From Eleusine coracana subsp. coracana (taxonomy: Eukaryota; Streptophyta; Magnoliopsida; Poales; Poaceae): DNA of 64,000 nucleotides. Made by a program: the position numbers and the translations under genes. The notes beneath the pieces are model-generated. The model saw nothing but the letters and a program-made list of their open reading frames with translations, was not told the origin of the DNA and made no database searches. Where the stretch lies: contig CM064434.1 of the NCBI GenBank assembly GCA_032690845.1, positions 36,746,342 to 36,810,341 of the forward strand, written 5' to 3'. Shown here piece by piece: positions 55,361-64,000 of the stretch. Position 1 is the first letter of the stretch; every line of letters starts with the position of its first letter.

Positions 55361-56737
55361 TGAAGATGCATCTAGGATCCCCTAGTGGGTTTTGGTGTAC
55401 AATGACAGAAGATTAAAATTGTGCTAACATGTTCATGAAGTAAATGTGCAGATAATAAAATTTTTTATTCAATCCCATATTTGCAAGATGGTTTTTCCTC
55501 CCAAAAAGAAGAAAAGAAAAATGAACTCAAGTGCTTCAAAGTGTAGCTATTTATTTTAATTGAGTCATAGGTTTGCCGAACTATCAAAGGGGGTAAACCA
55601 ATCTTGAGAAGAAGGGAAATGTATGTGCTCAAGCCAACTAAAATCTTTGAGAGAAGTTTAGCCAAAAAGAACCAACCAATTCTGAGCCAAACAGAGTGAC
55701 GGAAGTTCCGTGAGCCTCTTCACGGAAGTTTCATCATTGCCCAGCTTCAATCTCCAGCAAACCCGAGAGTGACGGAAGTTCCATGGTGGCCATCACGGAA
55801 TTTCCATCGTCTCTGGCTCAGTTGTAATCCTACCGTGCAATGACTCTTTTTGAATTAACGGAAGTTCCGTGGGGAACTACGAAAGTTCCATCAGAGTCAG
55901 AAAGGTTGTGCAACGGCTAGTTTTTGAGAGAGCTCGATAAATAGCTTACCCCTTCCACCGTGGGAGGGGTTGGACACATTGGCATTTCACTCATTCTTCA
56001 GCTAAAGCTCTCCCCTCTCACTCCTAGACTTGTTCTTGAGATTCCAAGCAAAGTGATAGAGATCCAACCACAAAAAGATTGAATCCATCCACTCAAAAGC
56101 TTGAGCGCATCTTTCCCTCCCCAAACAAGATTTGTTTTGCTTGTTACTCTTGGAGACTTGGTCTCCTAGACGGCTAGGCGTCGCCCTTGAGCTCCCAACT
56201 TGTTGTGGTGAGACGGGGATGTTTGTGAAGGTGTGGTACACCTCCGAAGGAAAAGAATCAAGTGGAGAAGAAATCCAAGCACGATCTTTGTGATTGTGGT
56301 GGGGAAAAGGGTTGAGAGAGACCCGGCCACTTTGTTTGGCTCCTCAACGAGGACGTAGGAACTACTTAGTGTGGTTTTCTAACCTCGGGTTAATTACTTG
56401 TGTCTCTATTTACATTCCCACATTTCTTATTGCACTTGTGCATTTCTTTTACATCATTGTGCTAGATTCACTTGTTGTTGTATTGCTAGCTTTCAATCAA
56501 AGAACCCTAGACATACATTGCATTAGCTTCTCTTCTATCAAGTATTTTATCTCTTTCTCTTAGTTATCCGCATTTTAATTAGTTTTTAGAGAAAGGATTG
56601 GGAGAGGTTCTATCTTTTGATAGAACTTCTTTGGTGATGGAAGTTCCATCCTTTCTGTATTTGATCGAAGCTTAGTGCTTTTTTAGGTTTAATTTTTAAA
56701 TTGCCCATTCACCCCCCCCCCCTCTAGGCAACTTTCA
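55361..56737 (+). repeat. SIRE-B 3' LTR
   Basis: 1377 bp, TGAAGATGCATCTAGG to CTCTAGGCAACTTTCA. It carries a cluster of GACGGAAGTTCCGTC-type odd palindromes at 55695-55890, then ATAAATAG at 55937, then the transcribed part and the C-run of the shared Sirevirus LTR end at 56711. Confidence 0.85.
55695..55890. repeat. Palindrome cluster upstream of the SIRE-B TATA box
   Basis: Six copies of GACGGAAGTTCCGTC (centre G): about 55697, 55720, 55752, 55790, 55858 and 55878, half of them with one or two changes. Single copies also occur at 53084 and 56638. Confidence 0.82.
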
Positions 56738-57937
56738 TATGTATACTCCCGAGCAGAATGGAGTAGGGGAGAGGAAGAACAAGACACTCATCACCCTTGC
56801 TCGGGCCATGTAAGATGAGTACAGAACTCATGAGAGATTTTGGGCTGAAGCAATTAACACAACTTGCTACCCTTCAAACCGTGTCGATATCTATCAGTTG
56901 TTGAAGAAGACACCCTATGAGCTATTGGTGGGATGAGAACCAAACGTTTCCTATTTTCAGGTCTTTGGCTGCACTTGCTACATTCTCAAGAAGAGGAAGT
57001 CAGGGAAATTTGAAAGAAGAACTGATGAAGGCATTCTTATTGGGTATTTAGGTACTTCTAAGGCACATAGGGTCTACAACTCAGCCACAGGATGTGTGGA
57101 GGAATCTTATGATGTGCAATTTGATGAGTCAAAAGGTTCTCAAAAGCAAGATGAATTTCATAAAGTAAACATTAGAGATGAACAAATAAGATAATCTATG
57201 AGGAACATGCCCATGGGCGAGGTTTTACACCACGAGGTCAATGATGATGATATTGGTGAGCCCTCTACTCCACCACCTAAATCAACCTCATCCTCCAAGG
57301 TGCAAGAACAAACCAAAGTTGCCACTGACACACCCACTAGCTCCTCCCATGATTCATTGAGAGTGCATCCACCTACCCATGAGAAAACCCAAGTGAGAAG
57401 TGAGCCACAAGCCTCCCTAAATTCTTCACCTCAAACCACTTCTCCAAGCTCTTCACACAACACCTCTTCATTCACACCAAGCTCTAGCTCCAAAACAATA
57501 AAGCATATGAGTGATTCCCCCACCTCACTAAGAATCCAAGACACTCATATCTCAAGAGTGCAAACAATCCATGATGCATAAGATACTTCACCTAGAGCTC
57601 CTCTCACTCAAAAAGAACATCATCCTAGACCCAATGCCATCAACAAGGATCACTCATGTGACTTGATCATTGGGAGTCCATCCGAAGGAGTGAGGACAAG
57701 GAGAAATCAATACAAGCCCAACTATGTGAGTGAAGGAAGCAATGATGAGGCAAATGTTGCAATTGAGAACTTCTCTTTCGTCTCCATGATTGAGCCTACA
57801 ACTATTAATGAAGCCATGGATGATCACAAGTGGGTTATGGCTATGCAAGAAGAATTGAACAATTGCAAGAGATGCAAAGTATGGAAATTGGTTGAGAGGC
57901 CCAAGAATCATAATGTGGTTGGCACCAAGTGGGTCTT
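56738..57937 (+). pseudogene. SIRE-C integrase C-terminal part to RT start
   Basis: Begins within integrase (YTPEQNGVGERKNKTL, with the third catalytic Glu) and goes on ERFWAEAINTTCYPSNRVD, FGCTCYILKKRKSGKFERR and RVYNSATGCVEESYDVQF. A Ser/Thr/Pro-rich linker follows (57240-57540), then GSPSEGVRTRRNQYKPN and the RT start WVMAMQEELNNCKRCKVWKL to VGTKWVF, where the Gypsy LTR cuts it. In-frame stops follow LARAM, LLVG and DEQIR. The plus strand matches the order in SIRE-A. Confidence 0.85.
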
Positions 57938-58711
57938 TGTGAGACCCTCAAAATAATGGCCAATTAAAATATACCTCTTAAATAATTCTTTTTATTTTTG
58001 TTATTTAAAAAACCATTTTGGAATAGAGAGGAAAAATGAGCCATAAATAAACTTGGAGACAATCAATTTCGAAATCCTAAAACTTGGAACCTAACAAGTG
58101 CTTGTTCTTTTGACTTCCTCGGATTTTATTTGAACTTCTCATTTAAGTTGATTGGTTTGAAATTGATTTGTATTTTTTTCAGAGAAAATCCATAAAAGAA
58201 GATAGAAAAGTCGAAACCCACCAAATAGGCCGCCTTTCCCATTTCTCCTCCCCCCCGGCCCACTCAGCCCAGCTCCTTCTCTCTCGTGCTCGCCCCTCTC
58301 TTCTCCTTCTTCCACCCCATCGCATGTCACAGCACCGTTGCCATAGCACCATGCCCAACCACCTCCCCATCGCACTGTCGCAAGATGCCATTGCCACCTT
58401 TACTCTGCCTCGACCCCGTGATGAGACCCTTTATTGCCTTGTCGCCTTGCCCGTGTCGCTTCCCGCCTGGCCGCCCTACCTCCACCTTAAAGTGCACCAC
58501 GATGCCACCTCACCACCGACGATATGACCCAACCCTGCTAATACACGATGCAACCACCCTCTGTCTATTGTTTAGCCCTCGGCCATGAGTGCACAGCGAG
58601 CCATCTCGTCGCCCTAACTCACAACCAGTCGCCGCCGCACTTGAGACCGAAGTGACGCCTCCCTGTCCCGTTGCTCGACTTAACCCACACTGTGACGCCG
58701 CTGCACAGCCC
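57938..58711 (+). mobile_element. 5' end of a long Gypsy LTR, truncated
   Basis: Starts TGTGAGACCCTC in the middle of the SIRE-C RT, so this is an insertion boundary. An AT-rich first part (57938-58210) is followed by a GC-rich block with CCCAGCTCC and CGCCGC-rich strings. It ends abruptly at the SIRE-D LTR (58712). Orientation is taken from the GC-rich block position, as in the other long LTRs. Open frames in the GC block are not called. Confidence 0.65.
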
Positions 58712-59624
58712 TGAAAGGACCGAGTGACCGAGAGGGGGGGGGGTGAATCGGGAACTCACACTATGTACCAAATTCACCAATTCCTAGAACCGACCACTCA
58801 AAGCAACTCCTACACAATCCTAGTGGTGATCACACTAGCAAGATAATGAACCTACGAAAGGAACAACAACCTAAGCATACTAGTGGATCACACAAAGGCA
58901 ATACAACTCCTATGCAAGCTAGTGATCAAATGTGGAAGCTCAAACACTACTAGCAAGCAAGAAGCCTATTCATGCAAGTCTACAAGGTGATCAACTAGAA
59001 TAAGACAACCACACAAGAATGAATAGCATAGTATGTAAATGCGGAAAGTAATGCATCAAAGTAAAGAGTAGAGTAAGAGATGACTTATGATTTTTTCCCG
59101 AGATCTCGGAAGGATGGCGCCTTCCCCTACTCCTCGTTGGACCACTCCCACCAGAGTTCCGGTCCCTCCCGCCACCAAGTGGAGTTCTCACCCACGAGCC
59201 CGTAATCACTCCTCGAGTGAAGACATGGAGTGCGTCACCGCTGCTACCAAAGCACTAGCTCGCCTCCCTTGAGAACTTGCTGGACTCCCGCAGCGACACG
59301 GGCACTCACTATTGATTCCCCTTTAACCGGCGGGCTCAAACCATGTACAAACATGTAACGGCCGTCACAACCAATCACGATAGACTTAATCACCGACACC
59401 TAACCGGTCTAGGTCTCACCATAGACCAAGAGTAACAACCTAGATCACATCCTTGAGGACACCCTAGCCTTAGATGTGCAAGATCCCTCCTTGTTACTCT
59501 CACAAGCACTTTCAAGATATGCAATATCTCCTCCTAGTGCTCTCCTCTTTTCCTCTTGGACCTTATGAAATGCTCTCAGGTATTCCACTGGCCAAGAAAG
59601 GTCACAAAGACCCCAGCAACGAGG

Positions 59625-59632
59625 TTATATAA
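59625..59632 (-). promoter_or_regulatory. TATA box of the SIRE-D LTR
   Basis: TTATATAA, self-complementary, about 50 bp downstream of the palindrome cluster on the minus strand. Confidence 0.6.
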
Positions 59633-59682
59633 GCTCCCAACCTCAAACTAGCCGTTGCTCCATGAAATCAGCTTTCTGGGCC

Positions 59683-60025
59683 TACTGACCGTATAGTCCG
59701 GTCACTGTCTGACTGGACTGTCCGGTCACTGCAACTCGAGCTCCAACGGCTCTGACCCCTCTATTGACTTCTGTTGACCAGACCGTACGGTCAGCTGACT
59801 GGACCGTCCAGTCTTTTTCTCTCACCAGTCCAGAAACATTTTGGCACTGGCTTCCTCTCTGTCCTGTGCAAGTCATACTGACCGGACCGTCTGGTCAGCA
59901 AACCAGACCATCTGGTCTATATAGACTCTAGCACAGATAGATTCCTTGCTGAGTCGCTGTAGCCTCCGGACAAAACCTCTAAGTGACCATACAGTCCGGT
60001 CATCACTGACCCCTCTATCCGGTCA
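59683..60025. repeat. Palindrome cluster upstream of the SIRE-D TATA box
   Basis: At least eight copies of a TGACCGGAC-N-GTCCGGTCA-type odd palindrome: about 59687, 59712, 59780, 59800, 59880, 59903, 59986 and 60006, several with changes such as GACCGTACGGTC. The TATA box lies 50-60 bp away on the transcribed side. Confidence 0.85.
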
Positions 60026-60496
60026 CTTCATCCTGAAGCTTAAAACTCCTCGTCCTCACTTGACTTCGTTTCTCGACTTTTTCAAATAGCTCCTTGGCTT
60101 TTCCACTATCAACTAGTGCCTGTGATTTCACCGAGCAACCTTGCACATCACCGACTAGACATGACCTAAGAGAATGACCTAGACACCCTTGATAGTCCAG
60201 TTTTTCCTATGGACTGAAAGCCCTAACAACTAGGCAAGTGTACCCAACACTTGCTCTATAGCTTGTCCTTAGCCTCGATCCATCTCCATCACCCCTTGGA
60301 CTCCATCAAGCTCATCAAGCCTCCATGCTTGTGGTCATTGTCATTAATCACCAAGGATGTCGTCGACAATCATCATAAGGTAGAAAAGGTTTCCTACATG
60401 AACAACACTCGTGTAGACATTAGTCGTATTTCACATTTGTCATTCATCACCGAAATATCATACCTTGGGGTGACCTCAATGGTCATGATCCTTACA

Positions 60497-61415
60497 ATCT
60501 CCCACTTTTTGGTGATGGTTGACAAGCACTTCTTATGATGATCCAAAACAGACGAGGAAGAAAGAACCAAAGGAAAAGAAAGGATTGGAAGGCATACCTT
60601 GGTCCTTACCTTGGAAGTTGTCTCCCCCTTAAGATGTGCTAGGTGTTGAGAGAGAACTACCCACTTATTTAACACACTTGGATGTCAATCTTGAGCTGAA
60701 ATTTGCGCTCGTCTTGGTGTCGTGGTTGAGGATCTTGTTGAAGTAGACACACACCAAGCACGTAGATGCTCATGTCGGTGATGATGTATATTGTCGCCGT
60801 AGACATGCACTGTCATTATTCTTCTCCATGTTGGTGTAGATGTTCATCTTGATGTGATCCTCATGTGTACTTCAAGTGAACATGCACCATTTTCTTCATG
60901 TTCTCCTCTTTGTGACCCTGTAGCTTGCCTATATCTTCATGTTCTTTTCTCCTTCTCATCTTCATACGTTCTTCTCTCCTTCTCATCTTCATTTGATCTT
61001 CATGTTCTTCTCTCCCTTTTTGTGTTCTCAACTTAAGCTTGGCTTTTGGATCTTCATGTTCCTTCTCCCCCTTTGTCACGTATCACCAAAAACCACACCA
61101 AAACATAACGGAACCAAGAGGTATAAGATAGTTGGCAAGAGCTAGGATAACTCCCCCTTTCATGGTGCTCCTCCTTGGTCGTAATGGTGTTCCACTGTAG
61201 CTTCCCCTACACTCATGACTCAACAAAATATTTTCTCAAATACGAAAAGGTTAGTCATTTGAGAGGTGGAAATGTATGAGCCACTTGTCTTTGAGCCGCG
61301 CGAGTAGATTTAACCTCGGAGCTCGGTTGAACATGGCTCAATGGGCATGAAGCAAAATATTACTATTTGATCATCTAGAGAATCATGAACTCACATTGTA
61401 AATGAGCAACTCCCC
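60497..61415 (-). other. SIRE-D 3' noncoding region
   Basis: Between pol and the 3' LTR, interrupted by the CACTA element; it continues at 63044-63343. Purine tracts on the minus strand near 60497 (GTGGGAGAT), 60625 (TTAAGGGGGAGA), 61070, 61150 and 61410. A repeated TCTTCATGTTCTTCTCTCC unit occurs near 60935-61010. No protein-like frame. Confidence 0.65.
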
Positions 61416-62099
61416 CTAGACACACGCGTGAATTTTTTAAACACCCAACGAAAGTGGAGAAATCAGCTTCTTAGCAAGGTATGTTGTCCTTGGCAACAAG
61501 TTGGGCTTCGGCAACGCATCGGAAAAAAGTTGCAACAAATCCGTGAAACTAGCGTCCAACCAACCATGCATGGCCTTCAGCTTCATCAGCTCAAGTACAG
61601 TACGCAACACCGTGAACTCTTTACCACATCCCTTAGATTGATCATATAATGGATCCTTTGATGCCTTCTCTATTCTATGAAAATTATCAAGCCCTTTAGT
61701 TGTATTGGCATTGATCAACACCTGCGGCTCAATGTGACACAACAACTCCTCAACATCAAAATCAGCTTCACCAGGCGAATCCATCGCATCTGCACGAGGC
61801 GAATTGATTGCCTCGACTTCAACTTCAATATGCTCATCAAATTCCATATCGACCACACTGTTCTCACCATGTTTTGTCCATTTCATGTACCCCTCAACAA
61901 AACCCCTCCGCACCAAGTGTGACTTTATTACTTCTATATCATTCCATAATTTCTGATTCTTGCAATAAAAAAACGGACAATATATATCAGTCCTCCGTTC
62001 ATGTCGAGCATGTACTGCGGCCGCTTCAATGAATTTAGAAACTTCTCGTAAAAATATTGGACCCGGTCTAGGTGCCTCGTACATCCAAGATCTATACAT
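61416..62099 (-). pseudogene. CACTA transposase, N-terminal fragment
   Basis: Probable start ATG 62099 (MYRSWMYEAPRPGPIFLREV). This is the transposase-associated zinc domain of plant CACTA elements (Pfam Transpos_assoc): FIEAAAVHARHERRTDIYCP, then KSHLVRRGFVEGYMKWTKHG. An acidic linker (VDMEFDEHIEVEVEA) follows, then LKAMHGWLDASFTDLLQLFS and ALPKPNLLPRTTYLAKKLI, which leads into the catalytic transposase. It stops at TAA after LSLGV (61437-61439), with KIHAC readable just beyond before the truncation. The catalytic domain is absent. Confidence 0.85.
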
Positions 62100-62144
62100 C
62101 GCGAACGACCTTGAACGTAAACCCAAAAAATAATTAATAACACA

Positions 62145-62435
62145 AAATTTAAATATTCACTAAATATATAAACATTGAAATATAATATACATGAAATGAA
62201 AAATATTATGCAAGGTAAAATAAAAAAATCAAATTATTTTATATATTATTTAACTTTTATCACAATCTATCCAAAATATTAGAAATTAATTAATTAATTA
62301 TGTGTAACAAAAAATTTAAATATTCACTAAATATTTAAACATTGAAATATAATATACATTAAGTGAGAAATATTATGCAAGGTAAAATGAAACAAATATC
62401 AAATTATTTTATATATTATCTAATTTTTATCAAGA
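62145..62435. repeat. AT-rich direct duplication in the CACTA leader
   Basis: Two copies of a roughly 120-bp segment starting AAATTTAAATATTCACTAAA at 62145 and 62312 (period 167 bp), with about 45 bp of different sequence between. Confidence 0.85.
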
Positions 62436-62850
62436 AATAATAAAATAATTAGCATCCCTCTTGCCCTAATACTACCTTCTCTCTCTTCTAAAACCAAACT
62501 AGATCTAGATTCCCACTAACATAAAATAAGCTAGATATAATAATTTTTGCTGTAGTGATGAAAAGAGATGATGTATCCATTCATAAACTCCAACTATATC
62601 CAAATAGAAGCATTCAAATCAAACAAATTTAGCTAAAATTTAATAAAAAACTAACAAACTTAAACCTCAAATCTACTTGATTTCAAAATGAGAACATAGA
62701 AAAACCAATAGGATGAGTTTCCCTCACCTCAAAGATCAAATTTCTACAAAAAAAAATGAACTCAAAACCTTCCCCCCTTGATTTTCGTGATTTGCCCAAA
62801 TTTTTCGAGCCGCCACTGTTCGAGTGAACAGAGGAGCTATCGGAGCGTGA

Positions 62851-62858
62851 TATTTATA
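62851..62858 (-). promoter_or_regulatory. TATA box of the CACTA transposase
   Basis: TATAAATA on the minus strand, just inside the subterminal palindromes. Confidence 0.55.
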
Positions 62859-62873
62859 GCCTAGGCACTTTTT

Positions 62874-62944
62874 AGCGGCGGTTGACATTGACAACCGCCG
62901 CTATTATGCCCTAAATAGCGGCGGTTGACATTGTCAACCGCCGT
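62874..62944. repeat. Subterminal palindromes of the CACTA element
   Basis: Two near-perfect 28-29-bp hairpins (62874-62902 and 62917-62944) with arms AGCGGCGGTTGACA and matching complements, plus a weaker GGCGGC-rich third copy near 62965-63025. Subterminal repeats are where CACTA DNA-binding proteins act. Confidence 0.85.
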
Positions 62945-63043
62945 TATAAACCGGGGCTCCCAGGCTCTATAGCGTCGGCTCACTTGGGTCGCGCTGCTGC
63001 GGCCTTTGGACCGCCGCCGCTATAGAGCCCATTTGTGGTAGTG

Positions 63044-63343
63044 AATGCAAAGATACATGAATGCAAAGAATGCAAATGCAACAAGTCTACAATGCATGAT
63101 GCGATGCTAAAGAAAAGAGAGAGAACCGCTACAAATCAAAGTGTCAACAACGAGTTGTTCCCTTCTCAAACTTGCTCACAATGGACCATTCTTCAAAGCC
63201 TTGGGTACACCATGAACCACCTTCCCAAGCTTAACCCATGTCCATTGCTATCTCAAGAAGGTCCGAAGTCAACCTACAAAATAAGAGAAACAAGAACAAA
63301 CAACAAAACAAACAAACACTATACATATTTACAAAGCACAAGC
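63044..63343 (-). other. SIRE-D 3' noncoding region, continued
   Basis: About 300 bp between pol and the CACTA insertion, with repeated AATGCAAA units at 63044-63075. Nothing else is visible. Confidence 0.55.
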
Positions 63344-64000
63344 TCAAGGGTTACTCATGTGAAGTTGGAGGTCGAGAATATTGAGTTCCCCCCTTAGCTT
63401 GTTGTAGGTCTTCTCATCGAGTGGCTTGGTGAAGATATCCACCAATTGTTCATGAGTTCGTACACTCACCAACTCGATGTCCTTCTTCTCAACATGATCC
63501 CTTATGAAGTGATGCCTCATTTGAATGTGCTTTGCATGACCATGATCTCTAGTTTTGAGAGCCATCTTGATTGTTGCCTCACTATCACAATATAGTGACA
63601 TTTGAGTCTAGTTGTGGCCATAATCCGAGAGTGTTTGTCTCATGTAGAGAAGTTGGACACAACACGCTCCCGCCTCCATGTATTCCGCTTCGGCTATAGA
63701 TAGAGCCATCGAGTTTTGCTTCTTTGAGCTCCAAGATACTAGATATCTTCTAAGAAATTAGCAACCTCCCGATGTACTCTTCCTATTCACTTTGCAACCC
63801 GCAAAGTCCGAATCCGAATACCCAAGTAACTCAAAGCTTGTTCCTCTAGGATACCATAAACCCATGGTAGGTGTGTACTTGAGGTATCTCATTATCCTCT
63901 TCACAGCCTTCAAGTGTGACTCTTTTGGATTTGCTAGATGGCGTGCACACAAGCACACACTAAACATGATGTCCGGTCTTGAAGCGGTGAGATAGAGAAA
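63344..64000 (-). pseudogene. SIRE-D RT end and RNase H, cut by the window edge
   Basis: The end of Copia pol: FSVCLCARHLANPKESHLKA (63965), LLGYSDSDFAGCKVNRKST with the first RNase H Asp, AEAEYMEAGACC (about 63690), SLYCDSEATIKMALK, HIQMRHHFIRDHVEKKDIEL and LVDIFTKPLDEKTYNKLRGE, ending at a stop near 63344. Stops or frame changes at about 63755 and 63605. The element runs off the right edge on the minus strand. Confidence 0.85.

Larger units (their letters stand above)
53085..56737 (+). mobile_element. SIRE-B: 3' part of a Sirevirus
   Basis: The plus strand has an env-position ORF, a 3' noncoding region with several GGGGGAG tracts, then a complete 3' LTR (55361-56737). No gag or pol remains. 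The left side is cut by the 5' end of SIRE-A, so SIRE-A probably landed inside SIRE-B. The right side abuts another Sirevirus integrase (SIRE-C), suggesting SIRE-B inserted there. The palindrome ACGGAACTTCCGT in its LTR also appears at the left cut (53084-53095). Confidence 0.75.
58712..60496 (-). repeat. SIRE-D 3' LTR
   Basis: 1785 bp. The minus strand starts TGTAAGGATCATG (60496) after GTGGGAGAT and ends CACTCGGTCCTTTCA (58712), matching the SIRE-A LTR end. A palindrome cluster lies at 59683-60025, TTATATAA at 59625-59632, and a G run at 58733-58743 near the end. Confidence 0.85.
61416..63043 (-). mobile_element. Truncated CACTA (En/Spm-type) transposon, transposase end
   Basis: The right end on the minus strand is the inverted terminal repeat CACTACCACAAATGGGCTC (63043-63025), followed by GC-rich subterminal palindromes (62874-62902, 62917-62944 and around 62965-63025), a TATA box, a leader with a 167-bp-period duplication and the start of a transposase. 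The left side ends inside the transposase at about 61416 in SIRE-D sequence, and no second terminal repeat is present. Immobile on its own. Confidence 0.85.

Noticed and set aside
60854..61145. Plus-strand Ser/Phe-rich and minus-strand Lys/Glu-rich frames
   Set aside because: Products of the TCTTCATGTTCTTCTCTCC repeat in the SIRE-D noncoding region.

Overview
The window is a repeat-only stretch of a plant nuclear genome. Every recognisable protein fragment belongs to a transposable element, mostly LTR retrotransposons of Ty3/Gypsy and Ty1/Copia type plus one CACTA DNA transposon. The mix (CRM, Tat, Athila, long-LTR Gypsy and Sirevirus elements, with long LTRs carrying GC-rich blocks) points to a grass (Poaceae), probably heterochromatic or pericentromeric. 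That placement is inferred; I see no satellite array and no ordinary host gene.

Layout. 1-3554: 3' part of a long Gypsy LTR (+). 3555-19502: a decayed Tat-type Gypsy element (polyprotein on -), with a spliced, multi-exon gene on the opposite strand (4150-14818) and its own TATA box. A complete CRM-lineage chromovirus (+, 6629-14434, TSD GCAGC) sits in the last intron of that antisense gene. 19503-53084: one Sirevirus (SIRE-A, -) of roughly 9.8 kb once insertions are removed, split by three insertions: a 3.9-kb solo LTR (21821-25763), a non-autonomous gag-protease Gypsy element (27589-37402, TSD GTCAT), and an Athila-type element lacking RT and integrase (41292-51333) inside its 5' LTR. The gag-protease element's 5' LTR itself carries a 761-bp CRM-type solo LTR (35985-36745, TSD GCGGA).

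53085-64000: remains of three more Sireviruses. SIRE-B (+, 53085-56737) keeps an env-position ORF, the polypurine tract and the 3' LTR. SIRE-C (+, 56738-57937) is an integrase-RT fragment cut by a Gypsy LTR fragment (57938-58711). SIRE-D (-, 58712-64000) has its 3' LTR, 3' noncoding region and the end of pol, with a truncated CACTA transposon (61416-63043) in the noncoding part.

No element looks fully coding-intact. The CRM copy is the best preserved, but it has several in-frame stops and a frameshift. Many defects are C-to-T/G-to-A type changes, as expected of methylated repeats. The most interesting features are the antisense intron-containing gene in the Tat element, the GCCGATCGGC palindrome scattered through the Athila element (gag coding sequence included), and the different palindrome sets in each Sirevirus LTR.
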